DNA of 64,000 bases from Bryobacter sp. Lineage in GTDB: Bacteria > Acidobacteriota > Terriglobia > Bryobacterales > Bryobacteraceae. The notes under the pieces are model-generated. The model had not been told where the DNA came from, made no database searches, and saw nothing but the letters and a program-made list of their open reading frames with translations. Numbering within the stretch: position 1 is the first letter of the stretch; each line of letters starts with the position of its first letter. Of the stretch, positions 36,801 to 44,471 are shown one piece after another. The translations under genes and the position numbers were made by a program. The stretch lies in contig JALHNH010000012.1 of NCBI GenBank assembly GCA_022843625.1, positions 84,537 to 148,536 on the forward strand. The letters run 5' to 3'.

Positions 36801-37411
36801 GCCCACAGCCGGTTGGTGTTGTCGCGAGCGCTGAAGAGAATCTGGAGGCCGGGGGGAGCGGCGATGGTGATGGCCTCACCGGACTGTTTGTTGCTGGAGA
36901 CCGTTGCAATAGCAGATCGCCGGTGGATTTCGATGCCTTCGTTTCTTGCGAGGTTGCGGAGGGCGAGGACGCCGGCGTTATCGCGATTGAGGTCTGAGGG
37001 GACGATGCCTTCGAGGCGGAAGTTGGCGAACGTGCCGAAGCGATCGCGGAGGATGCGAAAGAGACAGCCGCTAGCTGCGCCTGACCAGATGGAGCCGTCC
37101 GAACCCAAAAGTAGAGTGCTGAGGGTGTTGCTGCTACAGGGGCCGGTGCCGCTGGCTCGAAAGGTGTCTCCTACCCGAAAGATTCGGGCGCGCTGGCCAT
37201 CGAAGCGAACGAGGCCGTGGTTGGAAGACAGCCAGACATAGCCGTCGCCTGGGGCAAGAACGGCGGAAAAGGTTTCTTCCGGGATACCGCTTTCTGGCCC
37301 CCAGCGGCGAATGGAAAGGTTGGAGAGGCGCTCCTCTGGCGGTATGGCTAAAAGGATATTGGAGAGCGCAACAACGGCGCAGATGATTTGAAGAAGTAGA
37401 GGACCCTTCAT
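33848..37411 (-). CDS. Hybrid two-component histidine kinase with beta-propeller sensor and receiver
   Basis: 1187 residues. Signal or anchor at 1-23, then a periplasmic two-propeller sensor of Reg_prop repeats (examples: NLWIPTSKGLYRWREG, GLLWIGTTDGLEIY) to about 640, a Y_Y_Y domain (about 670-745, LPPGNYEFLLQTS), one membrane span (about 757-778), HisKA with the phospho-accepting His in MSHEIRTPMNG near 825, HATPase_c (NLIGNAVKFTDQG; GLGIPKDKL; GGSGLGLAI), and a C-terminal receiver (LIAEDN; phospho-acceptor Asp in ILMDCQMPE near 1110; ALTASA; SKPL). No DNA-binding domain, so an unlinked partner is expected. Such sensors often respond to polysaccharides. Confidence 0.93.
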   Translation of the reverse strand: MKGPLLLQIICAVVALSNILLAIPPEERLSNLSIRRWGPESGIPEETFSAVLAPGDGYVWLSSNHGLVRFDGQRARIFRVGDTFRASGTGPCSSNTLSTLLLGSDGSIWSGAASGCLFRILRDRFGTFANFRLEGIVPSDLNRDNAGVLALRNLARNEGIEIHRRSAIATVSSNKQSGEAITIAAPPGLQILFSARDNTNRLWAIMNNNRLYLAGNESWISHFQAPATVRRLLADGEGNLWIPTSKGLYRWREGDSRHWGKSEGLPKEDILSIHKDKSGCVWMGLDQSIARLCNGNIESMPLGQEQEEMLSAMAEDPQGNMWFGGRWGNLYRLNPGIFRIYTRREGLAESHLTGVAIDRDGNAWGSLRKSGLVRLTDGRVTGTFTPPEVAETQSLIKHPVSGILAATAQGIFHATSQGIQPIRTDSPLPYRTLPGLFWESPAQLLYSTANANFRLTLHQTNGQDSWRVQELSGPGRIRQMAKDSSGQIWGLSQFRGLFKLNGNKYQPAPNAAPDRARAWYSLTADQQGLLWIGTTDGLEIYSTIEGRFLNAKPLLGGDQVFHIAEDRFGKFWCTTRMGLARFSKKQALTNLSQPGLQVERYGEAQSLPTTNFGLVTSASGATDPQGRMWFPGLLGLVSVNPGDFESIPRPPVPLILAINADGSARDLNRPQNIPPGLKKIEFVFQTIRLDPLGGDFCRLKMEGFDPDWIPCNESRTAQYTNLPPGNYEFLLQTSSQAGHWNGKQLSIPLGMEAAYYQLLWVRILALLLVCALVGAIAWQRHNLSLQRTRLLEQKVEERTVELEKAMLAAQSANRAKTEFLATMSHEIRTPMNGVLGAVQILNGSHLDSDQQKLVNVIRQSGEDLVGIVDDILSLSKVEAGKLTLEKTTVVIPALCENLVALFQPKAEAKGISLKMLLEDSAPKQILSDPQRLRQILLNLIGNAVKFTDQGRVLLRVNSDPVTNTLCFHVEDTGLGIPKDKLANLFDPFVQADSSTTRKFGGSGLGLAIVHRFVQAMQGSVEIESEPGCGSTFRVRFPLVVAPELEESPKPAQQLPNNLAGLKVLIAEDNRVNQMVFERMLLRLGCQIHLAQSGREALSILREHSIDLILMDCQMPELDGYQTTTELRSWGGSYASLPIIALTASAMAEDRQRCLDVGMNDFLSKPLMLATLQEKLGQWGNPKALTKP

Positions 37412-37498
37412 TGAGCATTGCCTGGTGAAGTCTTGTAGAAAGACAACCTTTTATTAGTATCGGCTAATGAGGGGAAATCGATGAGGGGAAGAGAGAAG

Positions 37499-37575
37499 TG
37501 GTGCGCCCGGAGTGATTCGAACACCCGGCCTTCTGGTTCGTAGCCAGACGCTCTATCCAGCTGAGCTACGGGCGC
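37499..37575 (-). tRNA. tRNA-Arg(ACG)
   Basis: Reading the reverse strand: acceptor arm GCGCCCG/CGGGCGC, D arm with AGCTCAGCTGGATAGAGC, anticodon stem TCTGG/CCAGA around loop CTACGAA (anticodon ACG), T arm GGGTG-TTCGAAT-CACTC, discriminator A and an encoded CCA (37499-37501). All arms pair, with one G-T in the T stem. The ACG anticodon decodes CGN Arg codons after deamination. It is upstream of the histidine kinase gene on the same strand. Confidence 0.97.
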
Positions 37576-37653
37576 ATTGCTCTTAGAATACCAAATGAGA
37601 AAGGCTGCGGGCAATCTTCTTGCTTCTTCTTGCTCCATTGTCTTGATTTGCGC

Positions 37654-37678
37654 CCGGCGGAGCGCGGTGCTCCGCCGG
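37654..37678. other. GC-rich 10-bp hairpin
   Basis: CCGGCGGAGC (37654-37663) and GCTCCGCCGG (37669-37678) pair perfectly around a GCGGT loop. No T-tract follows on either strand. On the reverse strand it is after the broken HGLYS-family gene and before tRNA-Arg. It could be a REP-like element or an RNA-processing structure. Confidence 0.55.
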
Positions 37679-37782
37679 ACACACTTGGGGCGCCAGTAAC
37701 CATTTTGCGTAACGAGCTGGATGTCAAAGAGCTGGCCCGGCATTGTTTTGGACTGTCCCGGGTGGGTTTGGGTTCGTTATTA

Positions 37783-38521
37783 CTATTTCTGCGCGGGTTG
37801 GGCTGGTGGCGCAGGAGAAGGGATGTTGTGTTTGGCTTCGAGTTTTACGACGAAGAAGTCATGGATGATCTTTTTGGCTAGCTCGACGCCGACTTGTGGG
37901 TCCGTTCCTGCGAGTTTTTTGACCTCTGGCAGGTTTTCCACTGAGATGTCGCCTTTGTTGGTCTGGACGTCGTAGTAGATTGCGTTGGGGGACGGCCGGG
38001 GAGCTTTTCAGCGTCAGCGATGGCTTCGATTTCTACGTTGTCGCCGTTGCCGATGTAGGCTTCGCGCTGTGTGATTTTGGTGGGGAGACGGTCTAGCTCT
38101 CGCATGATCGCTGGGAGGAAGTTGACTGGTTTTACCAGAATGTCTTCGACGCGGAAGCGCATGGCTTCACGGTAGAGGAATTCCATTTGCCGGAAGCGGA
38201 TTTGCATGTGGATGAGCTGGTGGACCAAGGTGACCTCTGTGGGTGTGACTGGGTTGAATTGTTCGATGAAGTTGGTGGCGACGGCGAGGGCCTGATCGTG
38301 GTCAGCGATGAAGTTATCGAAGATTCGCAGGGAGTAGAGGCCGTGTTTGAGAGAGTTTGAAGCGGCTTTGAGCTTGCCGTCGTGCGTGGCCCGGTGGACC
38401 TGGTTGCGTTTCTGCGGTTGGCCATGAGGGCCGCTTCGGTCATGGTTTTCTTGCGTGGCTGTGAATCTGTATTCGAAGCTACGGTCGATGGATCGTTGGC
38501 AATATTGTGTTCTTCGGTCAT
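37783..38521 (-). pseudogene. NRRN/STGP/HGLYS-family protein, copy 3, two frameshifts
   Basis: A once-complete gene now in three frames. From ATG 38521 (AGGAG upstream) it reads ALMANRRNATRSTGPRT, then loses one base near 38380-38390. The next frame gives KAASNSLKHGLYS and the helical domain with NPVTPTEVTLVHQLIHMQIR and AIMRELDRLPTKI, both close to the corresponding parts of copy 1 (18976). A second frameshift near 37987-38002 moves to the third frame, which reads NAIYYDVQTNKGDISVENL and ends at the stop 37783-37785. The reconstructed product is about 245 residues. Open frames at 37878-38228 and 38132-38521 are its pieces, not separate genes. Confidence 0.85.
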
Positions 38522-39041
38522 GAGATTTCTCCTGAGAAGAAACCAGCAGACGGGAAGATGGGCTTCATGTTTGGGGCTGGCTCGTCGGATTTAGCATCAA
38601 TGCGTTAGCGGGAAAAGAAAGTTGAAAGTTTCTGCGAATCGCGTTGGGCTTAATTTTGTGGCCGGTACATCGGGAGAGATGGGGCCGGGAGCATTTGTAG
38701 CCAACAGGGCAGGCACGTGAGTGGGGCGATTGCATTAGATGTCAAAAATGCGATTGAAAAGCACAGTGGCTGGTCATGCTTTCGACTGTCTTCTCCTTTG
38801 GCCTGGTTGCTTCAGGGTGATTTTGAGTGGGTATGGGTGCACCCGTCTCGACGGGGATTTGGAAAAAACAGAGCTTTTGGGCTTTTGTGCTAAGTTGCAG
38901 ATTGCATGCAGCTTAGGGAATGGTAGCGGGTTTGATCGGGAAGTCTGGAGCTATGCTGTGGCTGGAAATGGGAGAGAAACTCTCGAAAACATTGAGGAAA
39001 ATGGAGGGATAGCGCTGGGACACATCAGTCAGACGGCTTTC
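38522..39041. other. Gap with insertion-sequence debris
   Basis: About 520 bases without a gene. The right end holds a 73-base sequence repeated at 43910-43983 (described separately). The long forward frame that starts at 38739 is an accident that crosses this gap and the antisense of the next gene. Confidence 0.5.
38956..39028 (+). repeat. Dispersed repeat, copy A (probable IS terminal remnant)
   Basis: Aligns with 43910-43983 over the whole length with about ten mismatches and one indel; both start CTGTGGCTGGA and end ACATCAG or GCATCAG, and both include the core GGGATAGCGCTG. Copy A contains a GAGAG-AAA-CTCTC mini-hairpin. Copy B follows a transposase fragment, so this is probably the terminal part of the same type of element. 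Confidence 0.65.
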
Positions 39042-39869
39042 TCAAACAACCTGCTTGCTTCTCTCCAGCCCCGATGCCTTTGCTTTTCTTGTGTTGAGTA
39101 TTCCCGTCGCAGCCAGCAAGGCAAGCAAAACGGCAAAGCTACCCACAAACGTAACAGCTTCATTCATGGAACCTACACACTCAGTCAGAGGTTGAATCAG
39201 CTTGTTCCTGAACAGCGAGGATCGGATGAATTCGTTCAGAAGGAAGCTGGAGCCTGCCAGCAGGAACGGCCATCCGTGCCTTCGGTCCTTGAGAAAAAAC
39301 AGCAAGCCCACCACAATACTGATCATTTGACCAGCCACGCCGGCACTTTCGAACCTGTAAAAGGTCTCCGGGCCCTCGATCTTGTACTGCGGAACGAAAC
39401 TAATGAGCGTGAAGAACAAAGCAATACCCATGAATAGGAGCGTTGTGCCGAGGAGGATGGACCCGTGCAAGATCCGGCGTTTTCTCAGTACAAATGCCAG
39501 CAGGATAAACATTCCCAAATCGAGGGTTACCATTACGTTTTGCACGATCAAGGCGTCTCCTTGACCTGCCACAATCCCTTTGTGAGCGGAATGAACAGTC
39601 AGCAATGCCGTTGTAGCGAATACCAACGGAGCAATGATCAGAACGACCAGGCCCACGCGCCTATGATCCCCGTGCCTTTTGTTCACAATCAGACGGAGCT
39701 GGTACAACAGCAGCAACAGCCACATGAAATCGGTGACGACATGGAGATGGTGATAGGCATTGGGAGCGGACTTCTCTCCAAAGTAGATATTCCAGAATCC
39801 AGCAACGGTTAGCAGCATCGTCGCTGCAATGAGCCAATGCTCAAACATGTACTGAGGGATGGTCTTCAT
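39042..39869 (-). CDS. Unknown polytopic membrane protein
   Basis: 275 residues with about seven hydrophobic segments (near 14-32, 47-65, 77-98, 110-130, 140-162, 180-200, 238-260). Clustered His residues at the first loop (YHHLHVVTDFMW) and after the second span (NKRHGDHRRVG) resemble haem- or metal-binding membrane proteins such as DUF2306/DUF420-like families, but I do not recognise a named family with certainty. No neighbour supports a specific pathway. Start ATG 39869. Confidence 0.6.
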   Translation of the reverse strand: MKTIPQYMFEHWLIAATMLLTVAGFWNIYFGEKSAPNAYHHLHVVTDFMWLLLLLYQLRLIVNKRHGDHRRVGLVVLIIAPLVFATTALLTVHSAHKGIVAGQGDALIVQNVMVTLDLGMFILLAFVLRKRRILHGSILLGTTLLFMGIALFFTLISFVPQYKIEGPETFYRFESAGVAGQMISIVVGLLFFLKDRRHGWPFLLAGSSFLLNEFIRSSLFRNKLIQPLTECVGSMNEAVTFVGSFAVLLALLAATGILNTRKAKASGLERSKQVV

Positions 39870-40181
39870 CTAAGTCACCCTTGCATTCTATACGTCCTTC
39901 TCGCCGTGCCCCACAACAGGTCGCATGCCCATCGATCGAAAAGCACTGCGACGCGAACCCCATCAGATTCCTGCGTAACTCTGGATTTGGCGACAGCCTG
40001 ACCACAACCCTGCAAAATCCCCAACAAAATCAGGCCTTCTTCCTGGTGTTCTTGGACAGCCTTCCATGGGAAAGCCGTCTTTTAGAATGATTCTGCATTT
40101 GAAGTGTTCGGCAATCTGCTGTTAACCTGAAGAAACACTCACGTAACCGTAGTCAACTTTGTTTGGAATCCAGGAGGCAAT

Positions 40182-40790
40182 ATGATTGCTAAAATTTCGC
40201 TGTTTGCGAGTTTCTTCGTTGTGACTGCTCTGCAGGCAGCACCACTAACAGGTCTTTTCAATACAGGCGCGGGCCTTGAGGGTGGTGCAATCGACCCCAA
40301 CTGGTCGATCCTGCTTGAGCCGGTTCAATCGGCTGTTGTCATAAGTTCAATCCCAGGGTCATGGTTGGCAAACTCGGCTGAGTCCAGATGGATCTGGCAG
40401 ACGGAAAGCGGGACACCCACTAATGTTACATTGACCTTCCGCACTTCATTTACGATCTCTCCCGGGCTTGATCCAGCCACGGCTAATATTCAAGGTCGAT
40501 GGTCAACGGATAATTCTGGCTTGAACATTCGCATTAATGGAGTAGACACAGGGCAGACTTCATCGGGATTTTCGAGCTGGACTTCATTTGTAATCAACAG
40601 CAACTTTGTCTCAGGCCTGAATACCCTTGATTTCGTTGTACAGGACGTTGGTTTTATCGCAGGCTTCCGTGCTGAGTTCACATCTTCCGACATTCAGCCA
40701 CTAGAGAGCACTGTTCCAGAGCCAACAACCTGTGTGTTGATGGGCTTGGGCATTGCTGGATGTGGTCTCGCGCGCCGTTTCAAGAATTAG
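40182..40790 (+). CDS. PEP-CTERM sorting-signal protein
   Basis: 202 residues: signal peptide (1-19, ending LQAAP), a beta-rich domain of about 160 residues (repeated short strands such as GLNIRINGVDTG and LNTLDFVVQDVG) and a C-terminal PEP-CTERM tail: VPEPTT, a hydrophobic segment CVLMGLGIAGCGLA and basic RRFKN. These tails are cleaved by an exosortase, releasing or anchoring the protein in the envelope or exopolysaccharide. No exosortase lies in the window. AGGAGG at 40171-40176 is a strong Shine-Dalgarno. The 310 bases upstream (39870-40181) contain no other gene. Confidence 0.85.
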   Translation: MIAKISLFASFFVVTALQAAPLTGLFNTGAGLEGGAIDPNWSILLEPVQSAVVISSIPGSWLANSAESRWIWQTESGTPTNVTLTFRTSFTISPGLDPATANIQGRWSTDNSGLNIRINGVDTGQTSSGFSSWTSFVINSNFVSGLNTLDFVVQDVGFIAGFRAEFTSSDIQPLESTVPEPTTCVLMGLGIAGCGLARRFKN

Positions 40791-40935
40791 CCCGAGGGCC
40801 AAGGCCATTGCGGGGAATTGTGGAGAAGTGGACGGCCTCAGAGTTTGTCGGAACTAGATTTTGGCTCTGTGCAAGAAAGCCGAGCCTTAGATAAATCAAG
40901 TCTCCAAACAGATTCAGACGTTATAAAATCCAGCC

Positions 40936-43410
40936 ATGCTCAGTCTCCGATTAGGGTTATTGACCGTAGTGGCCAACTGTCTCTCGGGACAGCAGCTGTC
41001 GCTAAATCTCTCAGATCCCGTGGTTCGTGCCTGTGGTTACGTGGAAGTCAGTGGTGGCTTCACTGCCCCTGGACTTCAATCGACCCCGCCTACTTGGGAC
41101 TGGGGCGATGGATCCATAACCAAGTCATTCTTCCCGGCAACACATAAATACGCGCAGGGTGGGAAGTACTCAATCAAAGTTTCCATAGTTAGCGGCGGAA
41201 CCGTTCTGATTTCTCAAACTGCATCGGTTACCGCCTTGCCCGCCACGGATCAGGTCTGCACATCGCTACTAACCGCTGATCCGTCGCGGCTCTACCTTGT
41301 GGCGGGAATGGCTAGGCAGATCATTACCGTTTCCCGAATCAGTCGGTCTGGAGAACGTGTAATCGTTCCATCAGCTGCATTAAAGTTTAGGTCCTTGGCA
41401 CCTGGCCTGATCACTGTATCGCCTGCGGGGTTGATATCTGCTTCGGGCTTTGGTGATGGCCAGGTTGACGTTGAAGATTCCGCAACGGGACAAGTAATTC
41501 GCTTGAGCGTTTCTGTAGGCGATCTTAAGGTGGAACCGCCATATTTGCGGCTACACCTCACCTCTAACCCCCAGGCCCAACTGACGGTCAGCGGCACCAA
41601 TGCGGACGGTTCCCCCTTGAATCTCACGGGTCGTAGGATTGAGTATTTCGACCCCAATCCCCCACCGGCTAGCCCAGTTGTTTCGGTCTCACCAGCAGGA
41701 TCCGTTCGCGCCTTACGAGTGCCAGAGCGGATAGAAGAAGTTCCGGTTCTTCATGCAAGGGTGGATGGTGTGTTGGCAAACAACCAGACCATCGTCCGGG
41801 TCGCAAATGCCTTCCCCGAGATCGAGTTCTTTGACTTAAGCTCAGGCCAGGTTCGCTTTCATGTGGCCCGTCTCGTTGGCAATTGGAACTATGAAGAGAT
41901 TCTTCAGAAGTCTGAGGTCGCAAAGTGGACAGACCGCGCATATGAGCTCGAAGCGGAAGCGGCCGGCTACCGTACGAATCGGGCGGGGGTTCATAGTTTG
42001 GTCAATGATGTTGGAGGTACAGCAGATCGGAATGATGCTTCCGTTCCTTGCGGAATTAACGGCAACCCCGTCCGCCTTGGTTCTTCACCTGCCAGACCTT
42101 CGGACAACAGTTGCCTTATCATCGCGAACAGTTTGTCCACTCCCCAATGGTTCATCTATTTCCACGAGTTAGGTCACGACTTTGCTGGCCAAAACGCCAA
42201 GTTCAATCAATGGATCGAGAACATCAGGTCCCCGTTTCGTGTGGCTATCGTAGAAGGCTTGGCGACCAGTTTCACGCAGTATGCGGGCTACACAATGAGA
42301 CTGCGGCAATCAGAATATGGTCTGAATCCAATCACTCTTCGCGAGTTTGAGCAAAATGCAATATTCCCAGACTCTCAACGGTGGCGCAACGCGCTGGATC
42401 AATATGCGCGATCAGGCTTGAAGTTTACAGATCTTGACCCGGATGTCTTCAATGGAATTGTCGGCCTCCATATGACCGAGTTTGGTCCGGACTGGTTCGT
42501 CCGCTTTGCGTCCACATTGCTGCCACCGGTTTCCAGATACACGTTCGGAATCGCTGGCGAAACCGAGGCGGCCACTTTCATGGTTGCGGCATTTGGCGCC
42601 GCTGCAGGCCAGGATCTGCGTGAGCGCTTCCGGGGTTGGGGATTCCCGATTGACAACTCTTATTACAATTCCATCTATTCCGAAGTGCTCCAGTTATCGC
42701 GTGCACGTACCCCGACCATAAATACTGGCGGGGTAGTAAGCGCAGCCAGTTTCAAAGGAAACGGGATTGCGCCCGGGGAGTGGATCTCCCTTTACGGAGT
42801 GAATCTTGCACCGCGCCTGATGGTGGCCACTAAACTCGTCGAAAGCCTTGAAGGTACCTCCATCAATTTTGTAGATGCACTGGGGGTGTCTCGTAAAGGT
42901 CTGATCCAGTTTGTTTCCCCCGGGCATGTGAACGTCCTTGTTCCGGAGCAGATGGCTGCCGGTAGCGGGAGCCTCCGCATTTCTAGTTGGAGTGGCTCAT
43001 CCTCCATCCCGGTTTCGGTGAATACCGTGCATCCGGGAATGTTTTCGGCTGCTTCCACCGGGACGGGCCCTGCCGCAGCCACTTGGTTGCGTGTGCGTCC
43101 AGATGGCTCTCGAGCTTCTGGTCTGACCTTTGATGCTGCCAGTCTCAAGAATTTGCCAATCGAACTTGGGGGTGACGAGGTATATCTCAATTTCTACGGC
43201 ACCGGATTCCGCAGCCAACGCTCCGTAAGGGTCACCCTCGGCGGTCAGTCTGTACCCGTGCTCGGGGCTGTAGCCCAGGGTCAGTTCGTCGGCCTGGATC
43301 AACTGGTCATCGGACCTATACCGCCTTCCCTCGCCCAGAGGGGCGAGGTGGAACTCTTGGCAGAGTTTGACGGCATCCTTGCCAATCCCGTGACAATCTT
43401 GATGCGGTAA
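40936..43410 (+). CDS. Secreted PKD/HELGH metallopeptidase-like protein with TIGR03437 C-terminus
   Basis: 824 residues. Signal peptide (1-19), PKD-like domain with WDWGDGS near 55, an Ig-like region (about 105-280), a zincin-like domain with FHELGHDF near 408-416 (H-E-x-x-H) followed about 30 residues later by an EGLATSFTQ segment that could hold the third ligand, then a C-terminal TIGR03437 domain (about 596-824; SAASFKGNGIAPGEWISLYG at its start, INFYGTG-type YLNFYGTGF later). The TIGR03437 domain is characteristic of Solibacter-type Acidobacteriota secreted proteins. The combination suggests a surface or secreted metalloprotease. Activity not proven from sequence. Confidence 0.75.
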   Translation: MLSLRLGLLTVVANCLSGQQLSLNLSDPVVRACGYVEVSGGFTAPGLQSTPPTWDWGDGSITKSFFPATHKYAQGGKYSIKVSIVSGGTVLISQTASVTALPATDQVCTSLLTADPSRLYLVAGMARQIITVSRISRSGERVIVPSAALKFRSLAPGLITVSPAGLISASGFGDGQVDVEDSATGQVIRLSVSVGDLKVEPPYLRLHLTSNPQAQLTVSGTNADGSPLNLTGRRIEYFDPNPPPASPVVSVSPAGSVRALRVPERIEEVPVLHARVDGVLANNQTIVRVANAFPEIEFFDLSSGQVRFHVARLVGNWNYEEILQKSEVAKWTDRAYELEAEAAGYRTNRAGVHSLVNDVGGTADRNDASVPCGINGNPVRLGSSPARPSDNSCLIIANSLSTPQWFIYFHELGHDFAGQNAKFNQWIENIRSPFRVAIVEGLATSFTQYAGYTMRLRQSEYGLNPITLREFEQNAIFPDSQRWRNALDQYARSGLKFTDLDPDVFNGIVGLHMTEFGPDWFVRFASTLLPPVSRYTFGIAGETEAATFMVAAFGAAAGQDLRERFRGWGFPIDNSYYNSIYSEVLQLSRARTPTINTGGVVSAASFKGNGIAPGEWISLYGVNLAPRLMVATKLVESLEGTSINFVDALGVSRKGLIQFVSPGHVNVLVPEQMAAGSGSLRISSWSGSSSIPVSVNTVHPGMFSAASTGTGPAAATWLRVRPDGSRASGLTFDAASLKNLPIELGGDEVYLNFYGTGFRSQRSVRVTLGGQSVPVLGAVAQGQFVGLDQLVIGPIPPSLAQRGEVELLAEFDGILANPVTILMR

Positions 43411-43537
43411 TGCCAAGCATTGATGCAAGGAAAGCCATCGGAAAGCCATCAGATAGGATGAGGCGGCTGGCCTCGACTGAACGTCGGCGTTAAGGTGTCG
43501 TCAGATACGGGATCGAAGTCCAAAAAGGAGTCGAGGC

Positions 43538-43689
43538 TTGACGGTTATTGCTACCGCTGTAGCCGCGATTGGAATCGATCTCGGCGATAAAGATGCTCGC
43601 TATGCTTGCCTGAAGGAAGAAGGCAAATTCACCGAAGAAGGCACAGTTGCCATGACCCCAGCCGGACTTCTAGAGCACTTGCACAAGGG
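43538..43689 (+). pseudogene. IS110-family transposase, N-terminal fragment
   Basis: A TTG start (43538) with AAGGAG 7 bases upstream opens a frame reading AIGIDLGDKDARYACLKEEG, the start of the DEDD (RuvC-like) domain of IS110 transposases with its first Asp. After about 50 codons the sequence switches to an unrelated transposase end, so only the first strand-strand unit survives. It does not complete the IS110 C-terminal fragment at 18163 (different locus, opposite strand). Confidence 0.75.
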
Positions 43690-43848
43690 ATCGTCGAACC
43701 GGTTTTCGGGCAGATCAAAGAGGTGAGATGTTGCCGCAGAACACTGCTTCGGGGCATCGCAAAAGCGCGAGCGGAATGGAATCTGATCTGCCTGACACAC
43801 AATCTAGTCAAGCTATTTAGGCATCGTGAGGTTCTTCAAACGGATTGA
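43690..43848 (+). pseudogene. IS1182-type DDE transposase, C-terminal fragment
   Basis: In a different frame from the IS110 fragment just before it. IVEPVFGQIKEVRCCRRTLL and GIAKARAEWNLICLTHN with NLVKLFRH match the C-terminal end of IS1182-family (DDE_Tnp_1/6) transposases, where EPVFGQIK holds the last catalytic Glu. The stop is at 43846-43848. The fragment is 53 codons of an element whose full transposase has several hundred residues. Confidence 0.75.
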
Positions 43849-43909
43849 GGCCGTTTAAGTGGCTCTTGTTTGCCCACAAAAGACGTTAAAGCGGGTAGTT
43901 GGCAGCATT

Positions 43910-43983
43910 CTGTGGCTGGAGATTGGGAGAGAAAATCTCGAAATCGTTGAGGAAAACAGGGGGATAGCGCTGTGACGCATCAG
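43910..43983 (+). repeat. Dispersed repeat, copy B (probable IS terminal remnant)
   Basis: About 60 bases after the IS1182-type transposase fragment and probably belonging to its 3' end; the partner copy is at 38956-39028. The next feature, a TIGR03437 remnant, begins inside its last bases. Confidence 0.65.
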
Positions 43984-44211
43984 GTTGCTGACTTTCCTTA
44001 CGCCAAGGTTGCGTCTGGCGCCACGGCCGACCTGCTTCAGATCAATATCCGGATCCCGGAAGATCGTGCGAATCGCCCGAACCTGCCGTTGATTCTCGAA
44101 ATCGGTGAGGTACGGTCTCCGGCGGGTGTGACGCTTCCTTGTTTGACATCCGAGCAAGCCATGAAAGTTGGCAATTCGCACGAATCACGGAGATGGAATG
44201 TAGGCTGGTAA
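43972..44211 (+). pseudogene. TIGR03437 C-terminal remnant
   Basis: 79-codon frame whose middle (ADLLQINIRIPEDRANRPNL, then EIGEVRSPAGVTL) matches the final strands of the TIGR03437 domain as seen in the intact proteins at 42.7-43.4 kb and 47.0-47.7 kb. The rest of the gene is missing. It was likely cut by the insertion element whose debris lies immediately to the left. Confidence 0.65.
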
Positions 44212-44471
44212 CGAAGTAATGTAGAAACGTAACAATTCCGGTGGAGTTGCCCGGATTGCGAATGTGCTCGGTGATACACTACATGGGTTCACGCTCCGCC
44301 CAATCCAGCCGTAGGTCAATAAAAATAAGCTAAATGTTCCAATTCCCAGTGCTCTCCCCGGACCAGCCGTCCCCACTCAAACTGAGTCCGCACGATCCGA
44401 TTGATTTGAAACCCGAGATCCCATCCGGTTTCCCCTCTGGTTGGTTCAGGCCGAGCGGGCTACAGATTCTC

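Noticed and set aside
38739..39437. 232-residue forward frame
   Set aside because: Crosses IS debris and the antisense of a polytopic membrane protein gene; no coherent domain.
40082..40181. Sigma-54 promoter before the PEP-CTERM gene
   Set aside because: PEP-CTERM genes are sometimes sigma-54 controlled, but no GG-N10-GC element with the right spacing is present.
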